From Brasilonema sp. CT11 (GTDB taxonomy: Bacteria; Cyanobacteriota; Cyanobacteriia; Cyanobacteriales; Nostocaceae), in contig NZ_JABXYX010000001.1 in the NCBI RefSeq assembly GCF_017982655.1, forward strand, positions 1-64,000: a DNA stretch of 64,000 nucleotides. Reading direction: 5' to 3'. Both the position numbers and the translations under genes were made by a program. Below, piece by piece: positions 53,101-62,582 of this stretch. The notes under the pieces are model-generated. The model was given only the letters and a program-made list of their open reading frames with translations, searched no databases and was not told the DNA's origin. Each line of letters starts with the position of its first letter. Within the stretch, counting starts at the first letter, position 1.

Positions 53101-56100
53101 TTGATTGGATATTTTTGCATAGATAGCTTGAGGAGTTAGTAGCCATTGCTCTACAAAGCCAAAACTAACTTGCGATCGCCATTCAATTTCATAAAGCCAA
53201 TCTTTAATTTCGCTGGCGTTTATTTCTTGGTGCTGGCTAGCGATTAGTTGTAAGATTTTAGGTACTAGAGTTAGTTCTAACTCTGACAATTGCCCAGTGT
53301 TTTTTAGTAGATTAACTAACTTTTCTGGATTGGATGTACTTAAATTAATAATTGATGCTTCATCTTTGTTGGTAATAGTTGCGTTTGATTTTGTTTTTAC
53401 CCAATACCTTTGCCGTTGCCAAGGATAAGTGGGAAGAGATAACCGCCGAGATGGATAATCTCGATGAAATTCCAGCCAATCAACTGTGACACCACTAACA
53501 TACAAAGCAGCTAAAGTGTCTAGGATTTGCTGCCAATCCGATTTTTGCGGATTGAGAGTAGCTAACCACTGGATTTCTACAGTTGACCAACCGATTTTAC
53601 CGATAGTTGTTAAAGTTGGTTTGGGGCCAATTTCTACAAAAATTTCATAGCCATTTTGGATGAATTGATCTATAGCATCAGCCCATCTTATAGGTTGAGT
53701 AATATGTTTTATCCAATAATCGGGAGCGGCAATTGATTCATTTGCCCAAGTACCAGTTAAATTAGAGATTAAATCTAAGCGAGGTTCTGAATAATTAATT
53801 TGCCGAGCAATTTGACTGAATTCTGCTAGAACTGGTTGCATCAGGGGAGAATGAAACGCCCCAGAAACATTTAATTCTTTTGTTTTTACTCCCATTCTTT
53901 CTAAATGGGCGACAATCAGATCGATTTGGGTTGATGCTCCAGAAATGACCAAATTTTCCGAGCCATTAAAAGCAGCGATCGCCACAGATGTAAAATCCGC
54001 GATCACGTCGCGAATCATTTTTTCTTTTCCCCAAACTGCTACCATTTTACCTGCTTGAGCCTTGTCTTGCATCAAGCGACCTCGATGGGCAATTAGTTTT
54101 AAGCCATCTGCTAAACTAAATACGCCAGCGACGCAAGCAGCAACGTATTCTCCCACACTATGACCCATAACTGCCTGGGGTACAATTCCCCAAGATTGCC
54201 ATAATTGATAAAGGGCGTATTCAATCGCAAATAAAGCGGGTTGAGTGTAGGCTGTTTGCTGTAATTTTTCGGGATCTGAATGCAGGATTTCTAATAAGGG
54301 GATATCTAAATATGAGTTGAGAATTTTTCCACAGCGATCAAGAGCTTGGCGGAAAATAGGTTGGGTTTGATAAAGCTGTTTTCCCATCCCTAAATATTGC
54401 GAACCTTGACCGGAAAATAAAAATGCAATTTTCGGTGTTTTTTTGCTATTAATTGCGCCAGAGTCGGTCTTAGCGATGAAACTACCTAACAGTTGGCGCA
54501 CTTCTTGGTGAGAACTAGCAACGATACCGAGACGATAAGGAAAATGCGATCGCCCGGTCTGGAGAGTATAGCAGATTTCGCTTAAAGATTGTTGGGAGTC
54601 AGCGTCTAAATAATCGAGGTAACGCTGGGCTAATTGTTGCAGTGCAGTCGTTGTTTTAGCTGATAGTACGAACAGATGAATAGGGTGATTTGATTGCGTT
54701 AGCGAGGTAGGAAGATTTGGTGCAGCTTCGAGAACAACAAAAGCATTAGTTCCACTAGCACCAAACGAACTTACCCCTGCGATGTGCCTTTGATTTATAC
54801 TTTGCCAAGGCAGTAATTCGGTAGGTACTTGAATTGGCAAACTTGACCAATTAATTTGAGGATTAGGTTGATGAAAATGCAAATGTGGGGGAATTTGTTG
54901 ATGTTGCAGGGCAAGTACCACTTTGATTAAACCTGCAATTCCTGCCGCCCCTTCTAAATGTCCAATGTTAGTTTTAACTGAACCAATTAATAAAGGTTGG
55001 TGTAAAGAACGATTTTTACCAAATACTGCACCTAAAGCCGATACTTCGAGCGGATCGCCCAAGGCAGTACCAGTACCATGAGTTTCAACATAACTAACTG
55101 CATTAGGGACAATTTTGGCATTTTCCAAAGCTTGATGAATCACCGCTTCTTGTGCCAATTGATTGGGAACGGTTAAACCACTGCTGCGTCCATCGTGGTT
55201 AACTGCCGAACCGCGAATAATCGCTAAAATTCGATCTCCATCAGCTATAGCTGCCGAAAGTCGCTTGAGTAAAATGACTCCACAACCTTCGCCTCTGACA
55301 AAGCCATTAGCTGTCGCATCAAAGGTTTTGCAGCGATTATCTGGAGATAGCATTCCGGCTTTACATTCGATGGCGCTGGTGACAGGCGAAATAATTAAAT
55401 TTACTCCCCCTGCTAAAGCTAGATCGCATTCTCCATTTCGCAAACTCTGACTAGCTAAATGCACTGTTACCAAAGAGGAAGAACAGGAAGTATCTAAAGT
55501 AATGCTTGGTCCTTGTAAACCTAAAAAATAAGATAAGCGTCCCGATGCAAAACTAATGGCATTGCCAGCCGCCGTATAGGTATCAACTAAAGTAGGATCG
55601 TAAGTCAAGTGAGCATAATCTTGATTCATTACACCTACGAATACCCCAGTTTTACTACCTTGGAGGCGAGCAGGTGATATACCTGCTCTTTCAATTGCTT
55701 CCCAACTTACTTCTAATAATAATCTTTGTTGAGGGTCAATGCTGTTTGCTTCTCGCGGCGATATGCCGAAGAAATCAGCATCAAATTCATCAACCTGATT
55801 TAAAAAACTCGCCCCACGAGCGTAAATTTTTCCTCGCTGATTCGGATCGCGATTTTCGTAAGCGTTAACATCCCAACGTTCTGGAGGAATATCTGTAATT
55901 CCGTCAACGCCATTGCGTAAAAGTTGCCAAAAAGCTTCGGGAGTATCCGCCCCAGTTGGGAATCGACACCCCATCCCGATAATTGCGAGCGGTTCAGTTT
56001 TAGCTTGCTCCATGCTGGTAAGCTGATTTTGCATTTTTTCCAGCTTGACCAGGGCATCTTTCATTAAAGCGCGATAATCTAAACCAGGTGATTGATTAGT

Positions 56101-56103
56101 CAT
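50194..56103 (-). CDS. Type I PKS module: KS-AT-CMT-KR-ACP
   Basis: A 1969-residue module. It has a docking helix, a KS with Cys207 in [25 protein letters not shown] and [16 protein letters not shown]. The AT is intact ([34 protein letters not shown]; malonyl type). There is no DH: a linker of about 80 residues leads into the CMT ([19 protein letters not shown]). The KR (GGLGGLG) has LED in place of LDD and His in [11 protein letters not shown]. The ACP Ser is residue 1882. The predicted unit is an alpha-methyl beta-hydroxy group, which makes this one candidate site for carbamoylation. It begins 14 bp after the preceding PKS gene. Confidence 0.93.
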   Translation of the reverse strand: MTNQSPGLDYRALMKDALVKLEKMQNQLTSMEQAKTEPLAIIGMGCRFPTGADTPEAFWQLLRNGVDGITDIPPERWDVNAYENRDPNQRGKIYARGASFLNQVDEFDADFFGISPREANSIDPQQRLLLEVSWEAIERAGISPARLQGSKTGVFVGVMNQDYAHLTYDPTLVDTYTAAGNAISFASGRLSYFLGLQGPSITLDTSCSSSLVTVHLASQSLRNGECDLALAGGVNLIISPVTSAIECKAGMLSPDNRCKTFDATANGFVRGEGCGVILLKRLSAAIADGDRILAIIRGSAVNHDGRSSGLTVPNQLAQEAVIHQALENAKIVPNAVSYVETHGTGTALGDPLEVSALGAVFGKNRSLHQPLLIGSVKTNIGHLEGAAGIAGLIKVVLALQHQQIPPHLHFHQPNPQINWSSLPIQVPTELLPWQSINQRHIAGVSSFGASGTNAFVVLEAAPNLPTSLTQSNHPIHLFVLSAKTTTALQQLAQRYLDYLDADSQQSLSEICYTLQTGRSHFPYRLGIVASSHQEVRQLLGSFIAKTDSGAINSKKTPKIAFLFSGQGSQYLGMGKQLYQTQPIFRQALDRCGKILNSYLDIPLLEILHSDPEKLQQTAYTQPALFAIEYALYQLWQSWGIVPQAVMGHSVGEYVAACVAGVFSLADGLKLIAHRGRLMQDKAQAGKMVAVWGKEKMIRDVIADFTSVAIAAFNGSENLVISGASTQIDLIVAHLERMGVKTKELNVSGAFHSPLMQPVLAEFSQIARQINYSEPRLDLISNLTGTWANESIAAPDYWIKHITQPIRWADAIDQFIQNGYEIFVEIGPKPTLTTIGKIGWSTVEIQWLATLNPQKSDWQQILDTLAALYVSGVTVDWLEFHRDYPSRRLSLPTYPWQRQRYWVKTKSNATITNKDEASIINLSTSNPEKLVNLLKNTGQLSELELTLVPKILQLIASQHQEINASEIKDWLYEIEWRSQVSFGFVEQWLLTPQAIYAKISNQPELLSQTRLKLYRSAIEKLDILALKYILQAFRELGWQWQINRQFTTLEIAAEVQMIPRYNRLLNRLLEIIASSGYLLKRDNHWQIVSIPESLPEEKLELDLIGIEASLLDCCGSQLASVLQGKTEPVQLLFDSENSLTVSRLYQESPVALAMNNLVQQAVKIALEKLPQSTGVRILEIGAGTGGTTTHLLPILNPEQTEYTFTDVGAAFVSQAAQKFQRYPFVKYQVLDIEKNPIQQGFSPEKYDIIVAANVLHATENLLTTLNHIRQLLAPGGLLVLLEATSAQNWIDLTFGLTDGWWKFQDRDWRQNYPLLSQEKWQQLLSVTRFEQIVTINADEQPGEDLAQQAVFLAVNPPQPLSLSSAAKQWLIFSDRQGIGEELANRLSRQGEKCTLVFVGADYQQIAASQFQVNPSHSKEFEQLLAAVNRLSPLHGIVHCWSVDAAENDLKAAALLSCGSTLHLIQALVKAKFTQLPSLCLVTQGGQPVGLESVSSVVQSPIWGMGKVIGLEHPELNCVRIDLDPQAELGDRITELLAEITSPSTENQIAFRQGMRKVPRLVRSQSTTSKESSIHFRENSTYLITGGLGGLGLLVARWMVEKGAKHLVLVGRNRATPSIQAQIEQLKQAGAQVVVAQADVSSVEQSTNLLIEIEQSLPPLKGIFHAAGILEDSTLQHLSWEQFEQVLAAKVLGSWNLHHLTKEQPLDYFILFSSATAIFGNIGQANHAAANAFLDALAYQRRAQRLAGLSINWGAVAEVGAAANSQLVQNLQQTGIGTIPPQTVGQILERLLADNGVQVAVIPINWSQYSTSYSNLSFCSELQSVSPQRAPTVELLQQLKTFPPEKIKTKLMEHIRTLVAQVLGLKTVELVDDNKGFFEMGMDSLTSVELKNRIQSSLELQLPSTLAFDYPNVKSLVGYLMLEIFHVAAPDEVREDDNKALVNDLNFEKFLIDLNEMSDQEIGQKFTQESS

Positions 56104-56117
56104 AATATTTCCGTTTC

Positions 56118-59100
56118 TTATTCATCCATATTGGCTAGTTTTTCAGCCAATAAACTAGCGAGTTCTTCTTCTGATTGCCCATCAAAGGTAACTGAAGATT
56201 CATTTACCCGATAGTCAACTGGGGATTCTGCTATATATTCCTCAGCAAAATTCGCAGATAAAACTTCCTCCGTCAGATATTGGGCTAGTTTTTCCACTGT
56301 TGGATATTTAAAAGCCAAGGTTGAGGGTAAATTGCAAGACAAACTGGTTTGCAAACGATTCCTCAACTCTATAGATGTCAGGGAGTCCATCCCCATATCA
56401 AAGAAACCTAAGTGGACATCAATCTCGGATGGAGGTAAACTCAGAACGCCTGCAATTTGATTACAGATATGCTCGACTAATAGTGCTCGCCGTTTGTAAC
56501 TAGCAACTTGCGTTAATTGTTGTAGAAAATCTTCTGGTGGCAGGTTAACTGTGGCGGTTGCTGTGATGAATTCAGCTAAAAATGGGGTAGCAGCCCGTTG
56601 AGCCATAAATTTTGACCAATCTATAGATACTGCTCCTACCTGAGTGAAATTGCCACTCAACACCTCCTCCAAAACTTGCAATCCTTCCGTTGGGGTAAAA
56701 GTTGTCATTCCTTTGCTTGTCCATTTTTCCTCAAATTGCGGATCAGCAGCGGCTCCAATTTCCGCCCAAGGTCCCCAGTTAATGCTCAATCCCGGTAATC
56801 CCATCGCCCTACGATGGTAAGCTAAAGCATCGAGAAAGGCATTAGCAGCAGCGTGGTTAGCTTGACCTGCATTACCCAATAGAGCGGCGACAGATGAGAA
56901 CATCACAAAATAATCTAAGGGCAAATCTTGAGTCAAACAGTGTAAATGCCACGCTCCAGCCACCTTCGGAGCCATTACCCCCATAAACCGTTCCCAGGAT
57001 AATTGTTGGATCGTGCCATCATCAAGTACCCCAACTGCATGAATTATTCCTCGTAATGGGGGCAGCGATCGCTTAATTTCTGCTAAAACTTCAGCAACTT
57101 GTTCTGATTGAGTCACGTCAGCTTGTTTGACGGTGACTTTTGCGCCCATTTCGGCTAATTCTGCTAACTTGATTTCGGCTAATGGTTGCACTCCGCTACG
57201 CCCGACTAGTACTAAATGACGCGCTCCTTGTTCGACTAACCATTTAGCTATCACCAACCCCAAACCGCCTAAACCACCAGTCATTAAATAAGTGGCATCT
57301 GACCGAAAGGTCAAGAGTTTTCTATCAGTTAGAGTGGCGCGAACTAATCTAGGCACCCATCGCTTACCGTGACGAAATGCGATGCGATTTTCAGGCTGCG
57401 GCAATGAAATTTCCGCAAATAAACTTTGGACATCTGCGACTATATCCTCGCCAGATAAATCTACTTGAACGCAATTTAATTCTGGATGTTCTAGGGCGAT
57501 CGCTGTCCCCATACCCCATAAAGGAGATTGCACTAATCCCGAACACAAATCATCAGAAATAGGGGCTGTCGCGGTTTGAGTTACTAGCCACAAAGGAGGC
57601 GATTTCTCTAAGTTTGCTTCAGCCAAAGTCTGAATTAAATGTAAGGTACTGCCACAGCTTATTAAAGCAGCGGCTTCTAAATCAGTGTCAGTGGCATCTA
57701 AACTCCAACAATGGACTATGCCATCTAGAGATGTTAATTGAACTGCGTTTAATAACTGCTGAAAGTCTTGTGGTTCACGGGGATTAACATAAAATTCATG
57801 AGAACTAATTTGCTGATATTCTGTCCCAGCCCAAACTAAAATGCAAGGGTTTGATCGCATTTTTAGTAATTGCTCTAATTCTGGTGCTACTCCTGAGCGA
57901 TCGGCTAAAATCAGCCAATTCTTTGATGCTGCTTGGTCTTGACTAACTAAGTCAGTTTGAGCCAGAATCAAGCTGGGTTGACCAAATTCTTTACCTATTT
58001 CTACATCAGCTAAACTAGTACTACTGTTAAATCCATTCTCACAGAGCAAATCAAGCCATTTTTGAGTTTTTAATAAAGGATAGTTTTTGCGCCACTCAAT
58101 ATCGGTAAATTTCCACCATCCCTCAGTTAAACCAAAAGTAATATCGATCCAAGGTTGAGCCAAGGTTTCCTCTAGCAAAATTAGTAACCCACCAGGAGCT
58201 AATAAACTCTTGATATGAGCTAAAGTTTGGCTTAAATTTGCTGTAGCGTGGCAAACGTTAGCAGCTACGATGATGTCATATTGTCCGAGACTAAACCCCT
58301 GCAATTCGGGAGCAATTTCAATATCTAAAACTTGATATTTAACAAAGGGAAACTCCGCAAATTTCTGTGCTGCTTGAGTAGTAAAGATTGCTGCCACATC
58401 GCTAAAAACGTATTCTGTTTGTTTCGGCTGAAAAATTGGCAGTAAATCGGCAGTCGTTCCTCCAGTTCCCGCCCCAATTTCTAGCACTCGCACCCCTAGA
58501 GAGCTAGGGAATTTTTTAATAGCTGATTCTACAGCTTTTTGCACTAACCTATTCCAAACTACGGCTACAGGCGAGTGCTGATAAATTGCTCTAAGAGTGT
58601 TAAAATCTCCTTGAGGAAATAACAGATCTAAAGGATCGCATTCTCCTGTTAATACTTGGGCTAATCGACTGCCGCAACGTGTCACGAAGGTTACTTCTGG
58701 TTCTGCTTCTGAACATTCAGCTAATATTTCAATTTGGTAAGCTTGGGGGTCGATGAAATTGGGTAATTGGATGACTTCCCAAGCGCGATCGCCTGACTTA
58801 ATCAATCCAAATTCGGCGAAAACTTTTAGAATGCGGTTGAGCCAACGGTAATATTTTGAGGCTAAACCGATTTTTTGGGCTAATTCTTCTGAAGTAAACT
58901 TGTGACCGAATTGCCAGCGCCACCCTAGCCTATCAAAACCTTTTATGATATACGTAACCGCTAAAATATTAATTTTCGTCAAAGCAGCTTCGTAAGTTAA
59001 TATATTATCTGTAATTTGAGGTAAAGCTAATTCTGATTTGAGATTTTGGTAAATTTCTAAAGGAGTCGCTAAGTTTAATTTAGAGCCAAATTTTACCTGA

Positions 59101-62100
59101 TTAATCCACTCGACATTGTAAAAGAAATTATTTTTTAATTTGCTACTGTTTTCTAAGAAAGACGTTTGACTAACTGGTTGAAATTGAACTCCTAGTAAAG
59201 TAGCAATTTCTTTGCCATTGGAATTGAACAAACGCAGATCGTAAATTGGCTCAGATGATTTCTTCTCAAGCGATCGCCGTTTTCCTTCAATCCACAAACA
59301 GGTATCAACATTGCCATAAACTTGGTATTTGTCTACTCCTATTGGTAAATAACTTTGTGCGGCTCCCTCATGCATTAATGCAGCTACTATTACCTGCAAA
59401 CTACCATCTAATAACACAGGATGGAATTGATATTTACTAATTTCTGGGGTCAAAAATTCTGGAAACTCAATTCGACCTCTGACCAAATCGCCTTGTTGCC
59501 AAATTTGTTTGAGAGTTTGAAAACTCGCTTTTAATTCAATGCCCCAATCTTGCAGTTGTTGATAAAATGTAGTAATGGATTCTAGCTGATTTTGCCAAAG
59601 ATTCAAATCAATCAGACTTTCTGCTGTTGTTTTTGCAGCTAGCTTAACCATTTTACCGCTAGCATGAAGCCTCCATTCTTGATAAGCTATATCATCAACA
59701 ATTTCACTGCTAAAAATCTCGAAACTATAACTATTTTGAGTCTCAGGAGTTAAAATTAACTGAATTTGAATTTGTCCGACTTGGGGGATAACTAATGGTT
59801 GTTGAATGTGAAGATTTTCAATAGTGAAATCAGAGGAGGACCAAACTGATACGATCGCAGCCAAAGCCATCTCTAGATAGGCTGTGGTTGGTAAAATTAT
59901 TCTGTTATAAACCTGATGATCTAAGAGATAACTAGGTTGCGATCGAGCCAGGTAGCTTTGAAACTGAATTGTTTTTAAAGGTGAAGATAAGCGTTTGCCA
60001 ATTAAGGGATGTCCCTCTAGTAATAATTGGGGTAGTGAATCATTAGTGGAAGTTTCTAACCAATAACGCTGTCTTTGCCAAGGATAAGTAGGTAATTGTA
60101 AGTAATTGCGGAGATAATGTTGATCGAATCCACGCCAATCTATGCCTACACCATTAATATACAAAACTGCTAAACTATTTAAAAGCTCTTGCCAATCCGA
60201 TTTTTGTGGATTCAGAGTAGATAACCATTGAATCCGATCTAATGCCAATAAATTTTTATTAGTTGAGCCTAATCCTATTTCTAAACAAAATTCACTTTTT
60301 AAAGCAATTATTCTATTTATAATAGATTGAATATCATGATGCTCGTTAATTTCACTATGCCAATAAGATGGATTGGAAATTTCATCCTTAATTATATTTC
60401 CAGTTTTACTAGAAATTAAGTTAATTTGCGGCTGAGAATAATTTAGTTGTTTCGCAACTAAATTGCGAGATGAATTACTTTGAGCAGCAACTAACTTTAA
60501 TCCATCTTCTAAATTGAAAACTCCAGCGATACAAGCAGCAACATACTCTCCAACGCCATAGCCCACAACTAAATTAGGTGTTACTCCCCAGGATTGCCAT
60601 AGTTTACATAAAGCATACTCCAAAGCAAATAAAGCAATTTTCGTATAGCTATCTGACAGGTTATGGGGAAAATAAAGAATTTTAATTAATGGTATTTTTA
60701 GTTCACGCTCTAAAATTTCAGCACAGCGATCTAAAGCTTGGCGAAAGACTGGTTGAGTGTCGTAAAGCTGCTGACTAATAGGTAGATTGAATGATAGTTC
60801 TCCTGAAAAGAAAAAGGTCACTTTCGGGACTGAGTTTAAGGATACCTGACCCGAATACAACTGAGGTAAAGATTGACCTTGAGTAAAAGCAAGTAACTGT
60901 TGGGATAGTTCAGTAGTTGAAGACGCGATCGCGCTGAATCGATAGGCAAAATGCGACCGACCAGTATTAGCAGTAAAACAAAGATCTCCTATAGGTGAAT
61001 TCGGATACTTTTGCAAAAAGCGATCATATTCACCAGCTAATTGCTGCAAACCTTGGGGAGTTTTTGCCGTAATGGTCAAAATATGTAGCGGACGATCTTG
61101 TTCAGACGCGAAATTTGAGCCAGCGCCGTGCTGCGCCAACGCTGGCTCCCGTTGAGGCGTCTGGCGTCGCGTCTCTACATTTGGGGTTTCTTCTAACACC
61201 ACATGAACGTTTGTACCAGCAAAACCAAAGGAACTTACCCCAGCAATTCGGCGTTTTTCTTCTGGCAGCCAAGGTATTGTTTCGGCAGCAACTTTAATGG
61301 GCAATTCTTCCCAAGGGATATAGGGATTAGGCTGTTGGAAATGTAAATTAGCAGGAATTTCTTGATGTTGCAAACACAAAACAACCTTGATTAAACTAGA
61401 AATTCCTGCCGCAGCTTCTAAATGACCGATGTTAGTTTTTACCGAACCAATAATTAAAGGTCTTTCTGAAGGGCGATCTTGACTGAATACTGCACCTAAA
61501 GCACCAACTTCGATGGGATCTCCTAAAGATGTGCCAGTACCGTGTGCTTCCACATAATCTACTTGATGGGGAGCAATTTTAGCGTTGGCGAGTGCCTGAC
61601 GAATTACTGCTTGTTGAGAAGGACCATTAGGTGCAGTTAAACCGCTAGTTCTACCATCTTGGTTAACCGCCGAACCGCGAATTACAGCTAAAATTGTGTT
61701 GCCGTCAGCTAATGCGTCTGATAGTCGTTTGAGAACGATCGCGCCGCATCCTTCCCCCCGCACAAAGCCATCTGCTTTACGATCAAAAGTTTTGCAACGA
61801 CCATCAGGCGCAAGCATTCCCGCTTGAGCAAAATTGATACTTAATCCAGGTGCTAACAAGCGATTAACACCACCAGCTAGAGCTAAGTTACACTCTCGGT
61901 TACGCAAACTTTGACAAGCCAAATGTACTGCTAATAAAGAAGAGGAACAAGCAGTATCCACCGCCATACTCGGTCCGTTCAAACCTAATAGATAAGATAT
62001 CCGTCCGGCTGCCGGACTTAACAGCGTACCCGTTCCCGCATAAGCATCAATACAACTCGGACTAGCTGCCCCAAACAGCCGCATCGCATAATCAAAGGTA

Positions 62101-62570
62101 CTAATTCCAATAAAGACACCAGTTGCACTACCAATGATATTTTCTGGTACAATATTGGCAGATTCTAAAGCTTCCCAGGTAACTTCTAATAACAAACGCT
62201 GTTGTGGATCGAGTTTCACTGCCTCACGGGGGGCGATTCCGAAAAACTGAGAGTCAAATTTGTCTGCATTGCCAATAAATCCCCCGTAACGGGTGTTCAT
62301 TTTTCCTGGAACATCTTGATGACTGGAGTAGTAAGTATCAATATCCCAGCGATCGCTCGGTACTTCGGTAATGGCATCAGTTTTATTTTTGACTAATTCC
62401 CAAAAAGCTGCCGGGTTATCACTTCGTCCTGGCAAACGACAACCCATACCAATGATTGCGATTGGTTCCGTCTTGGTTGATTCTACTGCGTTGAGCTTGG
62501 CTTGCATATCTGACAAAGCCATCAACGCCCGCCGCATAGTTGATAAAGATTGATTTGATTCTGAGTTCAT
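56118..62570 (-). CDS. Type I PKS module with degenerate AT: KS-(AT)-DH-CMT-KR-ACP
   Basis: A 2150-residue module. The KS (36-460) is intact: Cys208 in VDTACSSSLL, His343 in EAHGTGT, His383 in TNIGHLEAAAGI. The AT region (about 584-835) is degenerate: GQGSQY is replaced by GELSFN, the nucleophile motif reads GYGVGE (670-675) without Ser, and about 85 residues holding the AFHSP motif and catalytic His are missing after residue 697. The DH keeps His885 (LDHQVYNRIILP) and Asp1055 (LLDGSLQ). The CMT has [10 protein letters not shown] at 1362. The KR (LDD motif) has His1906 at the usual Tyr position. The ACP Ser is 2063. The KS-AT linker (466-489) is repeat-derived. AAGGG precedes the ATG. The predicted unit is alpha-methyl enoyl, if the module is supplied with an extender by another AT. 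Confidence 0.92.
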   Translation of the reverse strand: MNSESNQSLSTMRRALMALSDMQAKLNAVESTKTEPIAIIGMGCRLPGRSDNPAAFWELVKNKTDAITEVPSDRWDIDTYYSSHQDVPGKMNTRYGGFIGNADKFDSQFFGIAPREAVKLDPQQRLLLEVTWEALESANIVPENIIGSATGVFIGISTFDYAMRLFGAASPSCIDAYAGTGTLLSPAAGRISYLLGLNGPSMAVDTACSSSLLAVHLACQSLRNRECNLALAGGVNRLLAPGLSINFAQAGMLAPDGRCKTFDRKADGFVRGEGCGAIVLKRLSDALADGNTILAVIRGSAVNQDGRTSGLTAPNGPSQQAVIRQALANAKIAPHQVDYVEAHGTGTSLGDPIEVGALGAVFSQDRPSERPLIIGSVKTNIGHLEAAAGISSLIKVVLCLQHQEIPANLHFQQPNPYIPWEELPIKVAAETIPWLPEEKRRIAGVSSFGFAGTNVHVVLEETPNVETRRQTPQREPALAQHGAGSNFASEQDRPLHILTITAKTPQGLQQLAGEYDRFLQKYPNSPIGDLCFTANTGRSHFAYRFSAIASSTTELSQQLLAFTQGQSLPQLYSGQVSLNSVPKVTFFFSGELSFNLPISQQLYDTQPVFRQALDRCAEILERELKIPLIKILYFPHNLSDSYTKIALFALEYALCKLWQSWGVTPNLVVGYGVGEYVAACIAGVFNLEDGLKLVAAQSNSSRNLVAKQLNYSQPQINLISSKTGNIIKDEISNPSYWHSEINEHHDIQSIINRIIALKSEFCLEIGLGSTNKNLLALDRIQWLSTLNPQKSDWQELLNSLAVLYINGVGIDWRGFDQHYLRNYLQLPTYPWQRQRYWLETSTNDSLPQLLLEGHPLIGKRLSSPLKTIQFQSYLARSQPSYLLDHQVYNRIILPTTAYLEMALAAIVSVWSSSDFTIENLHIQQPLVIPQVGQIQIQLILTPETQNSYSFEIFSSEIVDDIAYQEWRLHASGKMVKLAAKTTAESLIDLNLWQNQLESITTFYQQLQDWGIELKASFQTLKQIWQQGDLVRGRIEFPEFLTPEISKYQFHPVLLDGSLQVIVAALMHEGAAQSYLPIGVDKYQVYGNVDTCLWIEGKRRSLEKKSSEPIYDLRLFNSNGKEIATLLGVQFQPVSQTSFLENSSKLKNNFFYNVEWINQVKFGSKLNLATPLEIYQNLKSELALPQITDNILTYEAALTKINILAVTYIIKGFDRLGWRWQFGHKFTSEELAQKIGLASKYYRWLNRILKVFAEFGLIKSGDRAWEVIQLPNFIDPQAYQIEILAECSEAEPEVTFVTRCGSRLAQVLTGECDPLDLLFPQGDFNTLRAIYQHSPVAVVWNRLVQKAVESAIKKFPSSLGVRVLEIGAGTGGTTADLLPIFQPKQTEYVFSDVAAIFTTQAAQKFAEFPFVKYQVLDIEIAPELQGFSLGQYDIIVAANVCHATANLSQTLAHIKSLLAPGGLLILLEETLAQPWIDITFGLTEGWWKFTDIEWRKNYPLLKTQKWLDLLCENGFNSSTSLADVEIGKEFGQPSLILAQTDLVSQDQAASKNWLILADRSGVAPELEQLLKMRSNPCILVWAGTEYQQISSHEFYVNPREPQDFQQLLNAVQLTSLDGIVHCWSLDATDTDLEAAALISCGSTLHLIQTLAEANLEKSPPLWLVTQTATAPISDDLCSGLVQSPLWGMGTAIALEHPELNCVQVDLSGEDIVADVQSLFAEISLPQPENRIAFRHGKRWVPRLVRATLTDRKLLTFRSDATYLMTGGLGGLGLVIAKWLVEQGARHLVLVGRSGVQPLAEIKLAELAEMGAKVTVKQADVTQSEQVAEVLAEIKRSLPPLRGIIHAVGVLDDGTIQQLSWERFMGVMAPKVAGAWHLHCLTQDLPLDYFVMFSSVAALLGNAGQANHAAANAFLDALAYHRRAMGLPGLSINWGPWAEIGAAADPQFEEKWTSKGMTTFTPTEGLQVLEEVLSGNFTQVGAVSIDWSKFMAQRAATPFLAEFITATATVNLPPEDFLQQLTQVASYKRRALLVEHICNQIAGVLSLPPSEIDVHLGFFDMGMDSLTSIELRNRLQTSLSCNLPSTLAFKYPTVEKLAQYLTEEVLSANFAEEYIAESPVDYRVNESSVTFDGQSEEELASLLAEKLANMDE
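61117..61172. repeat. Palindromic repeat inserted in frame in the KS-AT linker (short form)
   Basis: GAGCCAGCG (61117-61125) and CGCTGGCTC (61140-61148) form a perfect 9-bp stem around CCGTGCTGCGCCAA, followed by CCGTTGAGGCGTCTGGCGTC. It encodes RRQTPQREPALAQHGAGSN in the same frame and at the same protein position as the longer copy at 40946-41036. Confidence 0.7.
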
Positions 62571-62582
62571 CTTTGCCCTTGT

